This document shows, one piece after another, positions 33,101 to 55,745 of a DNA stretch of 64,000 bases. A program made the translations under genes and the position numbers. The stretch's first letter is position 1. Every line of letters starts with the position of its first letter. The notes beneath the pieces were generated by a model. The model had not been told where the DNA came from, searched no databases, and worked only from the letters and a program-made list of their open reading frames with translations. This DNA comes from Gibbula magus (lineage: Eukaryota; Mollusca; Gastropoda; Trochida; Trochidae): NCBI GenBank assembly GCA_936450465.1, contig OW388300.1:54402035-54466034 (forward strand), written 5' to 3'.

Positions 33101-34226
33101 TGTGACCACTCGTATCAATGTATGAAAAGAAATCTTTCCAATAACTCTATCCTCCTCCTACAAGGATATATAACAATAAATGATTGTTCACAGTAACCAA
33201 AAATTCACCTATGAAATGGCATATCAGAAACAAACAAATATGTAATTGGCACATGCAAGAATATGAAATATTGTGTCTTGTTGAACGATATTCAATCAAC
33301 AGGGTAAAATAGAATCATATCAATTATTTAAGTTGAAGAATATAGTCAAACAAAATACACAACATTTCACCCAGTATTTGTCAAGACAGTAAAACGATAC
33401 AAATATATATACAATTTAACAAGAATATAACAAAGTTGCCAAGCTTCTCAACTGCAAATCTTCACAAAATATAGGCTTCTTTCAAATTAATTTTGCAAGC
33501 ACTTAAGTATCAATTGATAACAGAACTAAAAACAACATATTGCTTATACACTTCAATTGCATGGTTAAGATATGAGTTTTGAAAATAAATTATTTAAGGA
33601 ATAATTTCCACACAGTAAAGTTTATTTTTTGAGAAGTTATTCATGAAACTTTTAAATAAATAATATAACCTTATCTTTCCTGCAAAAATCAATAGGTAAA
33701 ATTGCTTAAATTGTTCATGTTTATGACAGTTGATATCAACATAATTCAAAATAAAACAGTGTGTTTTAAAAATTCATACGAATGAGGTAGCACAACTAGA
33801 CCAAATAAACTAATTTCAAGATCAAAACTGTTTGCCATTTACCTCTCCAAGATAACTGCAAATCTTATCCCTAGAATACAAATCATAGGGATTCTATCCA
33901 AATGATTACAAATGTACAGTTGTTCCAATTGCTAATTTATACTCCAAATGGAAGGAAAACCAACATGAGACAGTAGATAATACATTAGAATATACATCAG
34001 ACTGCAAAAATATAAAAGTTACATGTCACAGTCCAAAGATATAATTGCTTGCTCTTAAAATACAAACTTATTGAAACTTGCACTTACTAGTAACATTGTG
34101 TCTATTGTGAAATGAGACAAATTAGAGAATTAACAAACAAAAGTGGTTAACGCTAACGGTAACATTCCTAAGAAGGTGATGTGGCCTGAAATCAGGTAAT
34201 GGCACAATGAATGGGCTTGTCCACGG
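30130..34226. other. Sequence between the 3' ends of the hydroxylase and FAM117-like genes
   Basis: AT-rich with no supported exon. Part is probably 3' UTR of each gene; the FAM117-like gene, read leftward, could have a long one. I could not place either polyadenylation site with confidence and recognised no transposon end here. Confidence 0.4.
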
Positions 34227-45596
<11,370 letters not shown>

Positions 45597-46582
45597 CTGC
45601 CCAATAATAATAATAAAATCTTGTTCTTTGCCTATCAAGGCAGACTTTCGAAAATTGCTAGATTTTCATCCCTGGCACAATGTCAATTTCACAAACCCAG
45701 AATCCACTCTCAAAAAATTTCACACAAGGGTGTCACGTGACCATGTATTGGACCACTGATTGGTCAGCGACCGCCATATTTCTCACTAAGAAATCCCTGT
45801 CTCTCGACAATGAAATGTAATTGTCATTTTTATGATGTTGATGCACTATAATTATGATTAATTCTGTGAAACAAGCTTTCAGAAATAGAGACCGATTGAA
45901 TTCTCTAAAACTTTTTTTCTCTTCTATGGACTAATTGATGAATACACCCATGAGTCTCGGAGGCATCGATTACCTCCCCTGACAGGTGCTTGACAACCCG
46001 TTGTCCATGTAAACAATGAACTGTCACTTGTGAAACCTGTCATTTATGTAGAGATCACTGTGTAAACAACTATATTTAGGAATGATTCGAAGATCTATTA
46101 TGATAGATGTAAGTTGGTATTTATTTCACACTGGATAAATATCAATCGAGGCATTTTTGACACAGAGGGGTCGTCTGCCATTTTGATATTTGGCAGATTT
46201 GCAGTTTTCCGACATATGTTGTGTTGTATGTTATCTGAGCGACAAAAAGTGAAACAACGACAATCAAAATTTTAAAATGACGAATGTGGTCTCGCTTCTT
46301 GTAAATTACAAGGTGATTACTCTCTTATCGAACACTTTTAGTTGGAAATAAAGTAAATATTTCCGGTTTGCCAAGGTCGGGTCCGCTTGCTTCCTTAGCA
46401 ACGGTCGGGACCAGTCATTGTTTGAACATCGTCACAAAGAATAAATCCCCAAAAATTACCACGTCCTAAAATAATAATGTATTCTCCCCATTTTTTTTTT
46501 ATAAGAACTATATGTCTTTATTCTTTAATCTTGGCATTTTTAAATATGGAAAGACTTTTCATTTATTAAACAAATAAAATAA
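45597..46582. promoter_or_regulatory. Possible 5' region of the FAM117-like gene
   Basis: The upstream exon implied by the phase-1 acceptor at 45597 should lie here or further right, but I could not find it. A somewhat GC-richer patch at 46370-46420 contains CCTTAGCAAC. No start is assigned. Confidence 0.25.
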
Positions 46583-46668
46583 ATTCTTAAAATAAGTCAA
46601 AAATAAAACTCTTAAAATAAGTAAAAAATAAAATTCTTAAAATAAGTAAAAAATAAAATTATTAAAAA
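46583..46668. repeat. AT-rich tandem repeat of about 30 bp
   Basis: Three units of the form CTTAAAATAAGTAAAAAATA plus AAATT. Confidence 0.8.
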
Positions 46669-47044
46669 TGTACACAAATAAATTTACAATGACGAAAAAA
46701 ATGACATAGGCAACTACATATATGCCTATATCGAGCTAGATAAACAAGTAAGGTTTATCTTTAGCGTTTTCACCTTCTAAATAGGCTACAATGAGAATTA
46801 ATTTCAACATAATACGTGAAAGACTATAAAGACCTGATAGGTAAAACAAATATTTTAAAAATGGGTCATTAGAGCGAACTGATATCAATGTATGCCACTC
46901 AGGAATGGGACATAATAAACTATTTTCTATTTAACTATTAAATGACTATCGTTTCCTCAGTTTACGGTTCTAATTGTTTCTGTAAAAGATCCCGAAAAGC
47001 AGGGATAAGGTCTCTGGTACACCACAGCATAATATCCCAAGAGG

Positions 47045-48160
47045 GGACAACTAAGTAGGCAACGCTCCCCAATACTGGAGCTAACTTTAATCAGTGTTAC
47101 ATTTTTGCACTACTGGTATTCATAGATATAATTAGCTTAAACATTTTCATACTTCAAAATAGCAGATATCCGGAATCTATCATACATGACTGCAGATGGT
47201 TGTATGTCCTGGTTATTAGGCTAGGTATGACATTCCATGATGTGATTGCCCGTAAGTATTCATTCACTCCCATTTTGCAGTCGTGCAGTTAGCGGACAGG
47301 CTAATCAGCCCGGGTCTACAACGATCGACGGAGAGTCCCTTTAAACTTATTGTAAGTTTGAAACAACAACAGCCAGTATATGATGTTTTGAAGAAAGTAT
47401 CTGTAAGCAATGCGTTTCTAGACTGTGAAGAAAATTATTTATTTTCATCACCACACATGGTCTTTTGGTGTCACTGTCAGCTTCCAGGTCATGCACATGT
47501 TGCTGTGTCTTGGTGAGGTGAGGGGAGTTGGGGTTTAACGCCGCTTTCAAGAGGATTTCACTTATATCGCGGCAGGGAGAAAGCCCGCAGCGCCATGTGG
47601 CTATGCATTGCGGTGAAACCTGCGAGCAATGGCTGGAACTAGCGAACCATTGGTGGTACTACTCTGAAATTCAGTGTAGCATTGCCTCCAAACCTGACTG
47701 CCTGTAGAACAGTTCTCTACTGCAGAAGTTGCCGAGCCCCTGGCGGGATTCGAACCCCGGACCTCTTGATCCGAAGCCGAACGCGCTAACCACTGCGCTA
47801 TCCCGCCCCCTGCTGTGTCTTGGAAGCATACATTGATTTCATTGCAGTGCTATCTTTGAACCCGATTTGAGGCTGTCTAGTCCTTACATTTAGCCAGATT
47901 ACGAATAGTAGGACATCGGAGAGTTTTAAAACATTTGGGTGACTGTGTCAGAGAATTTGTACCAGGAATCAAAAGTCCACACGTGTGTTTCAGACAGCAA
48001 CGTGATCGCAGTATATACTGCGATACTGATTGTAACTTGGCATATGTATACTGTAGTGGGTGCTTGTTAACATGACACATCGGTGCTTAAACAGTATGAG
48101 TTATGATGTATTTAATAACATTCTACCGATAACAGGCAAAATGAAAGTTACCTCTATTTG
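47045..48160. mobile_element. Decayed, shorter copy of the TIR element at 55896
   Basis: The left side AACGCTCCCCAATACTGGAG and the right side ATGAAAGTTACC match the 55896-58579 element's arms loosely. AATGCGTTTCTAGACTGTGA and GAAAATTA...TTTTCATC match 56133-56180. The stretch 47835-48155 aligns with 58130-58510 (ACACGTGTG, TTTAATAAC/AAATTCTAC). It carries a SINE at 47514-47810. Confidence 0.6.
47501..47823 (-). mobile_element. Full-length tRNA-Arg-like SINE, 297 bp, with 13-bp target duplication
   Basis: TGCTGTGTCTTGG (47501-47513 and 47811-47823) flanks the element. Read on the minus strand, it begins GGGGGCGGGATAGCGCAGTG (box A-like TAGCGCAGTGG), has CTTCGGATCA like a tRNA-Arg anticodon arm, and a box B GGTTCGAATCC. 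A body with TTTCACCGCAATGCATAGCC and GCGGCGTTAAAC follows, and it ends in a CCTCACC-type tail. Confidence 0.92.
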
Positions 48161-49328
48161 TCACGTAGTCTTTGAATTATTGTACAGGGTTTTAGCAATG
48201 TGACATGATGAAATGAATATAAGAGCTTTAGTTTCTGGTAATTTAGATTATAACTTGCCCCATCAAGACATAATGTTATCTTATATCAGTTGTATTCTCT
48301 TTGACAAACAAATATAATGTGTAGCTTTAATTAAATCCCAAACTGTAATTAAAGTCAAGTTCATGAGAAATATGAGAAAATCTAATAACATGCAACAATA
48401 GAAAGTTTTAAAGTGAATGTCCAACAAGATTACCAGTAAAATTCCATTACAAGAGTGTATGCTAAAATAAACAAACATATTTCATAAATGTCACAGAGTC
48501 TTTATCACTGGTAACGGGGTATTTGAGATGGCAATATGATAGTAACGGAAAATTAGCTAGTTGAATGGACGGCATTTCCATCTCTTTGCAGGTGGCCATT
48601 GTCGCGAAAATAACATTGCCAGTCAGTTTTTCTGATGTAGTAAAATTTCATCAAAACAGCAACATCCATGCCATAAGATTTTCCATTCCAATGAAGAAAG
48701 ACAGTTCCGACCATCTTCTGCTTCCAGAAACAGGTTCAGGGATACATGTCTATCAAAATCGTAGATCATATTGGACTAATCAAGCCAATTGACATCCATT
48801 TTGTGATTTGAAATAATCTGTGACAATGAAGGAATTGTCCGTTACATCAATTTTGTAATCAAACATTTTCTGTGACACATTAGACAATTTCAAGGTAACT
48901 GATATCTACGTTTTTGTATTGATAAAACGCCGAATGTTTTATGATAAAAGAGGATGAACCCTAATCGGAGCAACATATTTTTTTATACAATTCTATATGC
49001 ACCGGTTACTTACAATATATCGACAATCTATTAAAAACTATGAACTTTGTGGCAATTAATAGCTTAACGACATTATCAGTGATTATTTTGGTCATCATAA
49101 ATTTAATTGTCACTTATGGGATATATGTGTCAACTAACTGTTACTTCAATTCTCTGATAAAGTGAGTTTGTATATCTGCAACCCATTTATCGCTCCTTAC
49201 CCTTGACATACCGAGGCTAAAATCACAATGACTCCGTTACATATCACAAGGACTCTGTCGCAATAATCACAAATACTCCACCCTTACTGTAACCAAGTTC
49301 CCTACCACTGCAAATGCACATTTATGCA
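48161..49328. other. AT-rich intergenic sequence, nothing recognised
   Basis: No supported gene. The frame 48565-48792 has no recognisable features. Confidence 0.45.
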
Positions 49329-49968
49329 AAGCCCTGTTTATACGGCGAACTTTGCACATATGCAATATTGCTTATGGTAGTAATATACACACGTGAGTAA
49401 AAGTAAATTTACTATGCGTTCATATGCGTTTAATTTCTTCCTAAGCAAATGGGCTTCCAACTCTTTTAATATATGAATAGAGAATTCTTAAAACATGCCA
49501 ATTAATATTTATTAGATGTAAACTAAATAAATGACATTAATTCATATTTGTCAACATTGTTTTGACTATATCGCCCTAAGTATATAATGAAAATTGGATA
49601 GTCAGATAGATTTTGAAGGTTATCGCGTGCAACAAGGAGATTATCCAATATAGACAATTTGAAAAACAGTTTTTTAAGAGTTTCTAAAGTTCTCTAATAT
49701 ATTTTCTCAACCTGTGTGAAATCACTATGTCTGTATACGACGAACTTTTACAAGAAAAGTGAAAATACCATATTTACTCACGGTAGTAAACATTTGCACC
49801 TGCCCTTGACTAGGTGCAAATTTGCTTACGGTAGTGAAAACTTTGCTTATGGTAGTAAAATATACATATGTGCAAATACGTCCATACGGCGAATTTTGCT
49901 CATATGAGCAAATTTGCATATGTGTAATGCTTTACTCATATGCAAACGCTCGCCGTATAAACAGGGCT
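49329..49968. mobile_element. TIR element with AAGCCCTGTTTATACGGCGA ends, 640 bp
   Basis: AAGCCCTGTTTATACGGCGA at the left is mirrored by TCGCCGTATAAACAGGGCTT at the right, a perfect 20-bp TIR. The interior has repeated TTACGGTAGT, CATATGTGCAAAT and ATACGGCGAA motifs in both orientations. No clear target duplication and no transposase. Confidence 0.82.
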
Positions 49969-51103
49969 TATGACTGCAACTTCCCAATTAGTCCGGCAGC
50001 CAAACCCCGATTTTCACCCTAGGTGGGAAAGTGCGTCCATAGAAAATGTTTTTACAGAAATTGAACCTTTTGGGTATATACTATAGGAAACTGAATGATG
50101 CCGACACTTTGTCATCATTGAGCATTTTGAATAATTAATGTTTTAATTAGATAGGGTACACTCGTGATTTCAGTTATCCAGACACATCAAGTAATTATAT
50201 TTTAGTGTTCACAAAAATGAAATAAAATTAAGGAAGTTATATATCAATTGTTCTCAATTAGTATGAAAATAAGTAAAACAAATTGTGGAATAAGAAAAAC
50301 GAAATGCCAAAATGTTGCTAATGTGTCTGGATAAACGAGGTTTCTGAGCAAATTTGGTTATCTTACAGTAAAATTGGATTTAATAGTGTAATAATTTACT
50401 TTTGATTATACTTACGATTATTGAATCATAATCAAAAGAAATGGTGATAAAGTTTCAGTTAGAAGTGTTTATATTTGGTTACTTTTTCCAAATTCGGAAA
50501 TAGGCCTTCGTGTAACAATGTCATTTCTTGTGGTGAGAAAATGGTGATTTTTGACGATTTTTATGGTGTTTTTAAAAACACAATTTTCCATTTTTATTTT
50601 GTATTGAAATGAATTTAATTCACCAAGCAACACATTTATCACAAAGAGTTAATTTGCCAAAGACAAAATTAGGAAATAGTCAATTTCAAAGTTTAGACCC
50701 AAGATTCGAACATGAAGTGGGCACTGAAATTGGGCAATTTGAAGGTTAAGTTATTGGTTGATAAGAGTAGTCTCCCTAGAAGAAACAGCTAGAATGTTTC
50801 TTAAACGTTAAACGTATAACTGCAACGACATGAAAAGTGACATTAAAAAGTGTGGGCGTGCACAAATTCAAACACTTATTCAGATAACACTAATGGTGTT
50901 GCAACACATTTTTTACAACACCTTGTTATTTCATAGTTCATGTGAATTTATTTATACATAAAAACAAAACAGCAAAGACAATGATAACAGAGACAACGAC
51001 AACAACAAACAAAAACTGCTTCTCTGCGCAGTTGTACGGGCAATAATGTGTTTCATTTTAAAGAACACTGTACTGTCTTTATGTCGAATCAACGGAGCAT
51101 TGA

Positions 51104-52345
51104 GTGATTTACATTGCTGCAGATGCAGATCACGTTGATTTTAAGTATAAATTAATGTTCAAAGGGTATCATTTTTGCAGCACGGTTGGCTACTTCTATT
51201 TTATCTTCACTGACAAGATCCACGGACTTCCAATGGGCTCACAACTATCTTCCCTAATAACAGAGACTTTCATGACATCCTTCCAAGAACCAGCACTCTC
51301 TAATGCTCCTTTTCAGTCACTTTGCTGGTTCCACAAGGTTGATGACACCTTCACCACCATAGCCATCATCTCCTACAACATCTCAACGCCAAGCATCCAA
51401 GAATCAGGTTGACCATGGAAACAGAAACTAACCACCATCTCTCCTTCTCATATGTATCCTTGCAAACTACAGGGCTTGGACTGAAAATATTCCGTGCCAC
51501 TGTGAACAAGAGTACACCAGAGAAATGCTGCAGCCTATCAACACAAGGATCAAGGAACTTAAAGAGTATATCAACACACTTGACCAGAAATCCTCCCTAT
51601 CTGAGCATACTCTGAACAAGGATCACACTTTAAACGGGGAGGCTACCACAGTCTTGTCAACAAATAACAACTGGCGCCAAAGAAAACACCAATAAGCGAT
51701 TGACATTACAAGGGAACAACCTGCAATAAACCGCGACCAAAGCATCTTCCTAACATGTACTTGGGGATTCACTCATCTCGAACATCTATATTCCGTCGGA
51801 GGCAAATCCGAGGAGCACCCACCCTACCATCAATTCACTCTTGTCAGAGGTTATACGAGGAGTCTACACCTATCAGAACCATTCACCGCCCAACCACCGC
51901 ACACCCAGCCACAATTACTGGCCTCTTCTAATACTCTCAATCACCATGTCTTCTGCATTTCACATCCAATCGACTGTTCTTATATCTACAATAAAGGCAA
52001 TTGGCTTTCCTCCTTTTGCCAATTTGTATTACTGTTGTCCAATCACTACTTCAATAAAGCCCACAGGCCATTGCTGATTTAACAATCAACTAATAATTCT
52101 CCTCATGTTTGTCATGTCAATAATGTATACCACTCTCATGCGTAATTTATCTTAAAAACTTAATTTTAAATTATTTAATCTATCTCATTGAGTTTTCTCG
52201 CCATTGGTTTCTTTACTATATAAATGTATACCATTTTGTTATATCTTACATTTCAGCTGATGATGGAGTAAGTATATACCCCGAAACGTCTTGTATATTC
52301 ACATTAAAGAAGTTGTTATCAAGAAAAACTCCTTTTTCTAATGTC
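51104..52345 (+). pseudogene. Penelope-like retroelement relic (reverse transcriptase piece and 3' end)
   Basis: The frame at 51104-51412 contains DKIHGLPMGSQLSSLITETF then MTSFQEPALSNAPFQSLCWF and VDDTF. GLPMGSxLS...CWFxxVDDTF is the RT core of Penelope-like elements, with VDD in place of YVDD. Later pieces (NSRNLKS-type and STPEKCCSL) are frame-shifted. The end at 52250-52345 has CTGATGA...GAAACGTC and TTCACATTAAAGAAGTTGTT. It is defective, with stops and frameshifts, and lies inside the 49991-52881 element. Confidence 0.8.
52254..52293 (+). ncRNA. Hammerhead ribozyme-like core in the Penelope-like relic
   Basis: CTGATGA at 52257-52263 and GAAAC at 52283-52287 are separated by 19 bases, followed by GTC (52288-52290). 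CAG before and TTG after could form a short stem I; stem II (TGG.../...CCCC) is weak and stem III would be two base pairs. Penelope-like elements are known to carry minimal-stem-III hammerheads near their ends. This one may be decayed and inactive. Confidence 0.45.
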
Positions 52346-52886
52346 AAGTAATCATAACTATGTTGGGTTACATGGAGGTCTTTTTTCAGAATTTATCAAA
52401 AGTAAACATATACTAGCTGAAACGTTATCACCATTTCTTTTGATTATGATTCAATAATCGTAATTATAATCAAAAGTAACATTATTACACCATTTAATCC
52501 AATTTTACTGTAAGAAAACCAAATTTGCTCAGAAACCTCGTTTATCCAGACACATTAGCAACATTTTGGCATTTCGTTTTTTTCATTAAAAAAGTGAAAA
52601 AAAAGTGTACTTATATTCATAATACTAATAGACAACAATTCATATATAACTGCCTTAATTTTATTTAAATTTTGTGAACACTAAAATATAATTACTTAAT
52701 GTGTCTGGATAACTGAAATCACGAGTGTACCCTATCTAATTAAAACATTAATTATTCAAAATGCTCAATGATGACAAAGTGTCATCATTCAGTTTCCTAT
52801 AGTATATACCCATAGGGTTCACCATGAAAAAAAATAATTTCTATGACGCACTTTTCCGGTCACAAGGGCTGGCTGCCGGACTAAAT

Positions 52887-53089
52887 GCAAGGCATAACTC
52901 TCGCCAGTCTGCATTACTGGCTGTTTAAGGCCTTGCAGTATTTCCTTAATAAATCTGTGCTTAGAAATCTAGGCCGACTATGCATTTCTGGTGCAGCGAT
53001 TCACTATCTATCTAGACACAACAAAGCGAGGGAAATACCGCAAGGCTTAAATCAGCCAGTAATGCAGACTGGCAAGAGATATGCCTTGC
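52887..53089. mobile_element. Fold-back MITE, about 200 bp
   Basis: GCAAGGCATAACTCTCGCCA at the left pairs with GGCAAGAGATATGCCTTGC at the right. CAGTCTGCATTACTGGCTG/CAGCCAGTAATGCAGACTG and AAGGCCTTGC.GTATTTCC/GGAAATACCGCAAGGCTT also pair. It abuts the 2.9-kb element and shares the GGCATAAC...CCAGTC start of the 5998 family. Confidence 0.82.
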
Positions 53090-53271
53090 GTTTGGAAGTT
53101 GGTATTACTGGGACATTTTAGAAGATGTACAGATAAATTAAAACCAGGATCTATTGATAATCAACTTCTTTCTGGTATGAATTCTGCGACTTTTCAATAT
53201 ATTTACTAACAACATTATCAATTTAGAGATGCTTACTCTGATAGGAATTATAGACATCCTGACCTCTGACC

Positions 53272-53760
53272 TCTCTTGCCATTTTGTTTGTACACGTCAC
53301 ATGAGATCGACAGAAAGGTGTGGATCAGAAAATCCACGTCCTCTACATGAGTCCAAATAATCTTGATCCCGATTCATCGCTGGGTGGATACGTCGAATGT
53401 GTATAGCTTCAAGGAATTTTCTAGTCGACTGACCTCCAAAGATGTTGATGTTATTCCTGTAGATAGTGTGATCAACGGTTGGTTAGGGCTATAGTAGGAT
53501 GGGGTAGATCTATGTAGTCTTTTTTCCACGACCGATGTTTGGTGTTTCTTATAAAAACATCCTAAGTGGGATGGGACGTGAAGCTTCACCTATGTAAGAG
53601 TCTTCACAGTCACATGTAATCTGGTAGACAGCTCTTGTTGGGTCTTCCTTCACAGTGGATGATAGTGGCTTGCTTGTCGCTTGTAGATGAATCTGGATTG
53701 ACTTGCTTCTCTGTAACACAAACTCTATAACTTCTTGCTTGCTGCTGTAGGGGTCGTCCT
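53272..53760 (-). pseudogene. Penelope-like GIY-YIG endonuclease fragment
   Basis: On the minus strand the broken frame reads RAVYQITCDCEDSYIGEASR then, after stops, FLEAIHIRRIHPAMNRDQDY. The CxCxxxYIGExxR and EAIHIRxxxPxMNRD motifs are those of the C-terminal GIY-YIG domain of Penelope-like elements. There are at least three in-frame stops. It is opposite in orientation to the RT relic at 51104, so it is a separate insertion. Confidence 0.75.
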
Positions 53761-53894
53761 AACTTGTAGACCGCAATGCATAGTAGCCACATGACGTTGC
53801 ATTCTCCCTGCCATAATACTAGCAGCCGCGATGTACGTGAAATACTCTGGAAAGTGGTGTTAAACCAGAACTCGCCTCACCTGGACTAACTTGT
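53759..53894 (+). mobile_element. 118-bp 5'-truncated SINE with 9-bp target duplication
   Basis: CTAACTTGT at 53759-53767 and 53886-53894 flanks GACCGCAATGCATAGTAGCC, then CTCCCTGCCATAATACTAGC, GTGGTGTTAAACCAGAACTC and GCCTCACC. It lies in plus orientation and the tRNA-like head is absent. Confidence 0.82.
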
Positions 53895-54109
53895 TTAATG
53901 ACAGCTAGCTTGGATATATGGAATACCTATATGACGAAGTGTGCTCACTGTGGACGGAGTGCTTTATCTCTTGGTTGAGCGTGGATCTGGGTTCCGTTCC
54001 GGCACACGTGGAAATCGTAGAGTTATAATCAGGAATAACCATTTCCTTTGACAAAGCTTAAAAGTGATTGTAATTATATCATTTGTTGTAAGTGTTTCGA
54101 GGAACGGCA

Positions 54110-54390
54110 CCCTGAGAACCATCCTTGGTTACCCAGGGTTTTATATATGCTCCGTTACCCAGGTGATATAGTGGAGAGTAACGGAGCATATAAAAAAAAC
54201 CTGGGTAACTATATCACCTGGGTGATATAGTGAGAGAAACGGAGCATATATAAAACCCTGGGTAACCGAGGATGGGTGATATAGTGGAGAGTAACGGAGC
54301 ATATATAAAACCCTGGGTAACCGAGGATGGGTGATATATGGAGAGTAACGGAGCATATGTAAATCCCTGGGTAACCGAGGATGCCTGAGG
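54110..54390. repeat. Tandem repeat of about 58-61 bp with an inverted leading unit
   Basis: Three to four direct units contain GGTGATATAGTGGAGAGTAA, CGGAGCATATATAAAACCCT and GGGTAACCGAGGAT. The first unit (54120-54165) is inverted: GGTTACCCAGGGTTTTATAT then ATGCTCCGTTACCCAGG. The inverted first unit and the next direct one can form a long hairpin. Confidence 0.85.
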
Positions 54391-54549
54391 ACTTGTTGAC
54401 TAGAACTTCCGTGGGTACAATAGCTGTAGTGGATGTATCCATGGCAGTGGTGGTTTAGTTCAGTTTCTGGGACCTCTTGCTGAGCAGATGTACTTAGCTC
54501 TTCGGCAAACAAGACAACCTTTCAATAACCTCAGACTGGTTATCCCACA

Positions 54550-54891
54550 ACTATTCAAATAGGGGGCGGGAAATCGCAGTGGTTAGCGCATTCGGCTTCG
54601 GATCAAGAGGTCCGGGGTTCGAGTCCCGCCAGGGGCACGGCAACTTTGTCTGCAGTAGAGAACTGTTCCACACGCAGTAAGGTTTAGGTGCACTGCTACA
54701 CTGGATTTCAGCATAGTACCACCCATTGTTCGCTAGTTCCAGTCGATGCTCGCAGGTTTCACCGCAATGCATAGCCACGTGGCGTTGGAGGCTTTCTCCC
54801 TAACTTATAATAGCAGCCGCGATATAAGTAAAATACTCTTGAAAGCGGCGTTAAACACCACCTCACCTCACCTCACCTCACTATTCAAATA
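54550..54891 (+). mobile_element. Full-length tRNA-Arg-like SINE, 318 bp, with 12-bp target duplication
   Basis: ACTATTCAAATA at 54550-54561 and 54880-54891 flanks the element (54562-54879). The head is GGGGGCGGGAAATCGCAGTG with GTTAGCGCATTCGGCTTCGG and box B GGTTCGAGTCC. The body includes TGCAGTAGAGAACTGTTCCA and CGCAATGCATAGCCACGTGG. The end is GAAAGCGGCGTTAAACACCA followed by four CCTCA units. It is the reference copy for the short insertions elsewhere. Confidence 0.95.
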
Positions 54892-55364
54892 TTGTGTAGT
54901 GACTCAAAGTAGCCGAGATGGCAAAGCACCTGTTGGTATACAGATGGTGTCTTCAACAGATTCACTGATAGTTTATTATAAACTTATTCATCTCGCGGTC
55001 CTTCTACTTCTAGAATACAGTAAGGGGTATTATATTCTTTGTTAACAGTTTGTCAATGGATTAATTGATTATTAATTTCTAAAGATCGCCGTCATCATAA
55101 AAATAGATGCGTATACCGAATGACTCACGATATATCCACAGTCGCATGTTTGATAACTAAAACATGTTCCATATCCAGGTGCTTGTTTTCCTATCATGTC
55201 GTTTATAAATGTTTGCTGCATGTATATATGTACAAATGTGATGGAGCGGTATTCACATAAATCATTGAGATTTGTTAACCTATACGTGTTCAATTTATTG
55301 AATAAAAAGTTTATACATCGTCTTTTGCATGCAACATATAATCGAAGCGTCAAACACAAAATGC

Positions 55365-55745
55365 CATGGGCTCTGTAGCTCATCAGGAATGCATTGATTT
55401 ATTATCTAAGATTGAATAAGTTATCTCAAGTAATACAATGTTAACAAGCAAAATATAAGGTTTCAGATTGTGACCCTTGTGACTCACTATAGGGGTTACA
55501 AAATCTACAATTTAGATTCCCCTATTTGCCAAAGAGTCTGTACACAACATTCAGCTTTCTAGAGCTTTATGTACTGGAGAAGAAGATGAAAATAGGTTTT
55601 CAAGGCTTTGACCCCTGGGGTCATGGGGTCACGAAATCTACAATTTAGAATACCCATTGACCAAGGAGTCCACTTTTGGAGTCCCCATATCCATTCATGC
55701 ACAAAATGTGAAGGTAGTGTTATTCCAAATGTAATCATGTTATAC
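55365..55745 (+). mobile_element. 145-bp-family element with two units
   Basis: Head GCCATGGGCTCTGTAGCTCA then TCAGGAATGCATTGATT. Two diverged units follow, with ATCTACAATTTAGA at 55503 and 55636 and GGAGAAGAAGATGAAAATAG at 55575. Confidence 0.75.

Larger units (their letters stand above)
49991..52881. mobile_element. 2.9-kb element with terminal inverted repeats of about 470 bp
   Basis: The outer ends GTCCGGCAGCC and GGCTGCCGGAC are each flanked by TA (49989-49990, 52882-52883). The arms 49991-50464 and 52412-52881 are inverted copies: for example ACGAAATGCCAAAATGTTGC at the left and its reverse complement at 52557-52577. Pairs of TGTGTCTGGATAA motifs also occur in each. The right arm lacks short segments. 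The 1.9-kb interior holds a Penelope-like relic and no transposase. Confidence 0.85.

Noticed and set aside
46390..46410. X-box-like CCTTAGCAAC near the FAM117-like 5' region
   Set aside because: Only a half-site is present and the transcription start is unknown.
54141..54512. 123-codon minus-strand frame repeating HPRLPRVLYMLRYS
   Set aside because: It is generated by the tandem repeat at 54110-54390.
54570..54640. Functional tRNA-Arg gene
   Set aside because: The A and B boxes are present, but the acceptor stem does not close and it is fused to a SINE body with target duplications, so it is the head of a SINE. The same holds for the minus-strand copy at 47735-47810.
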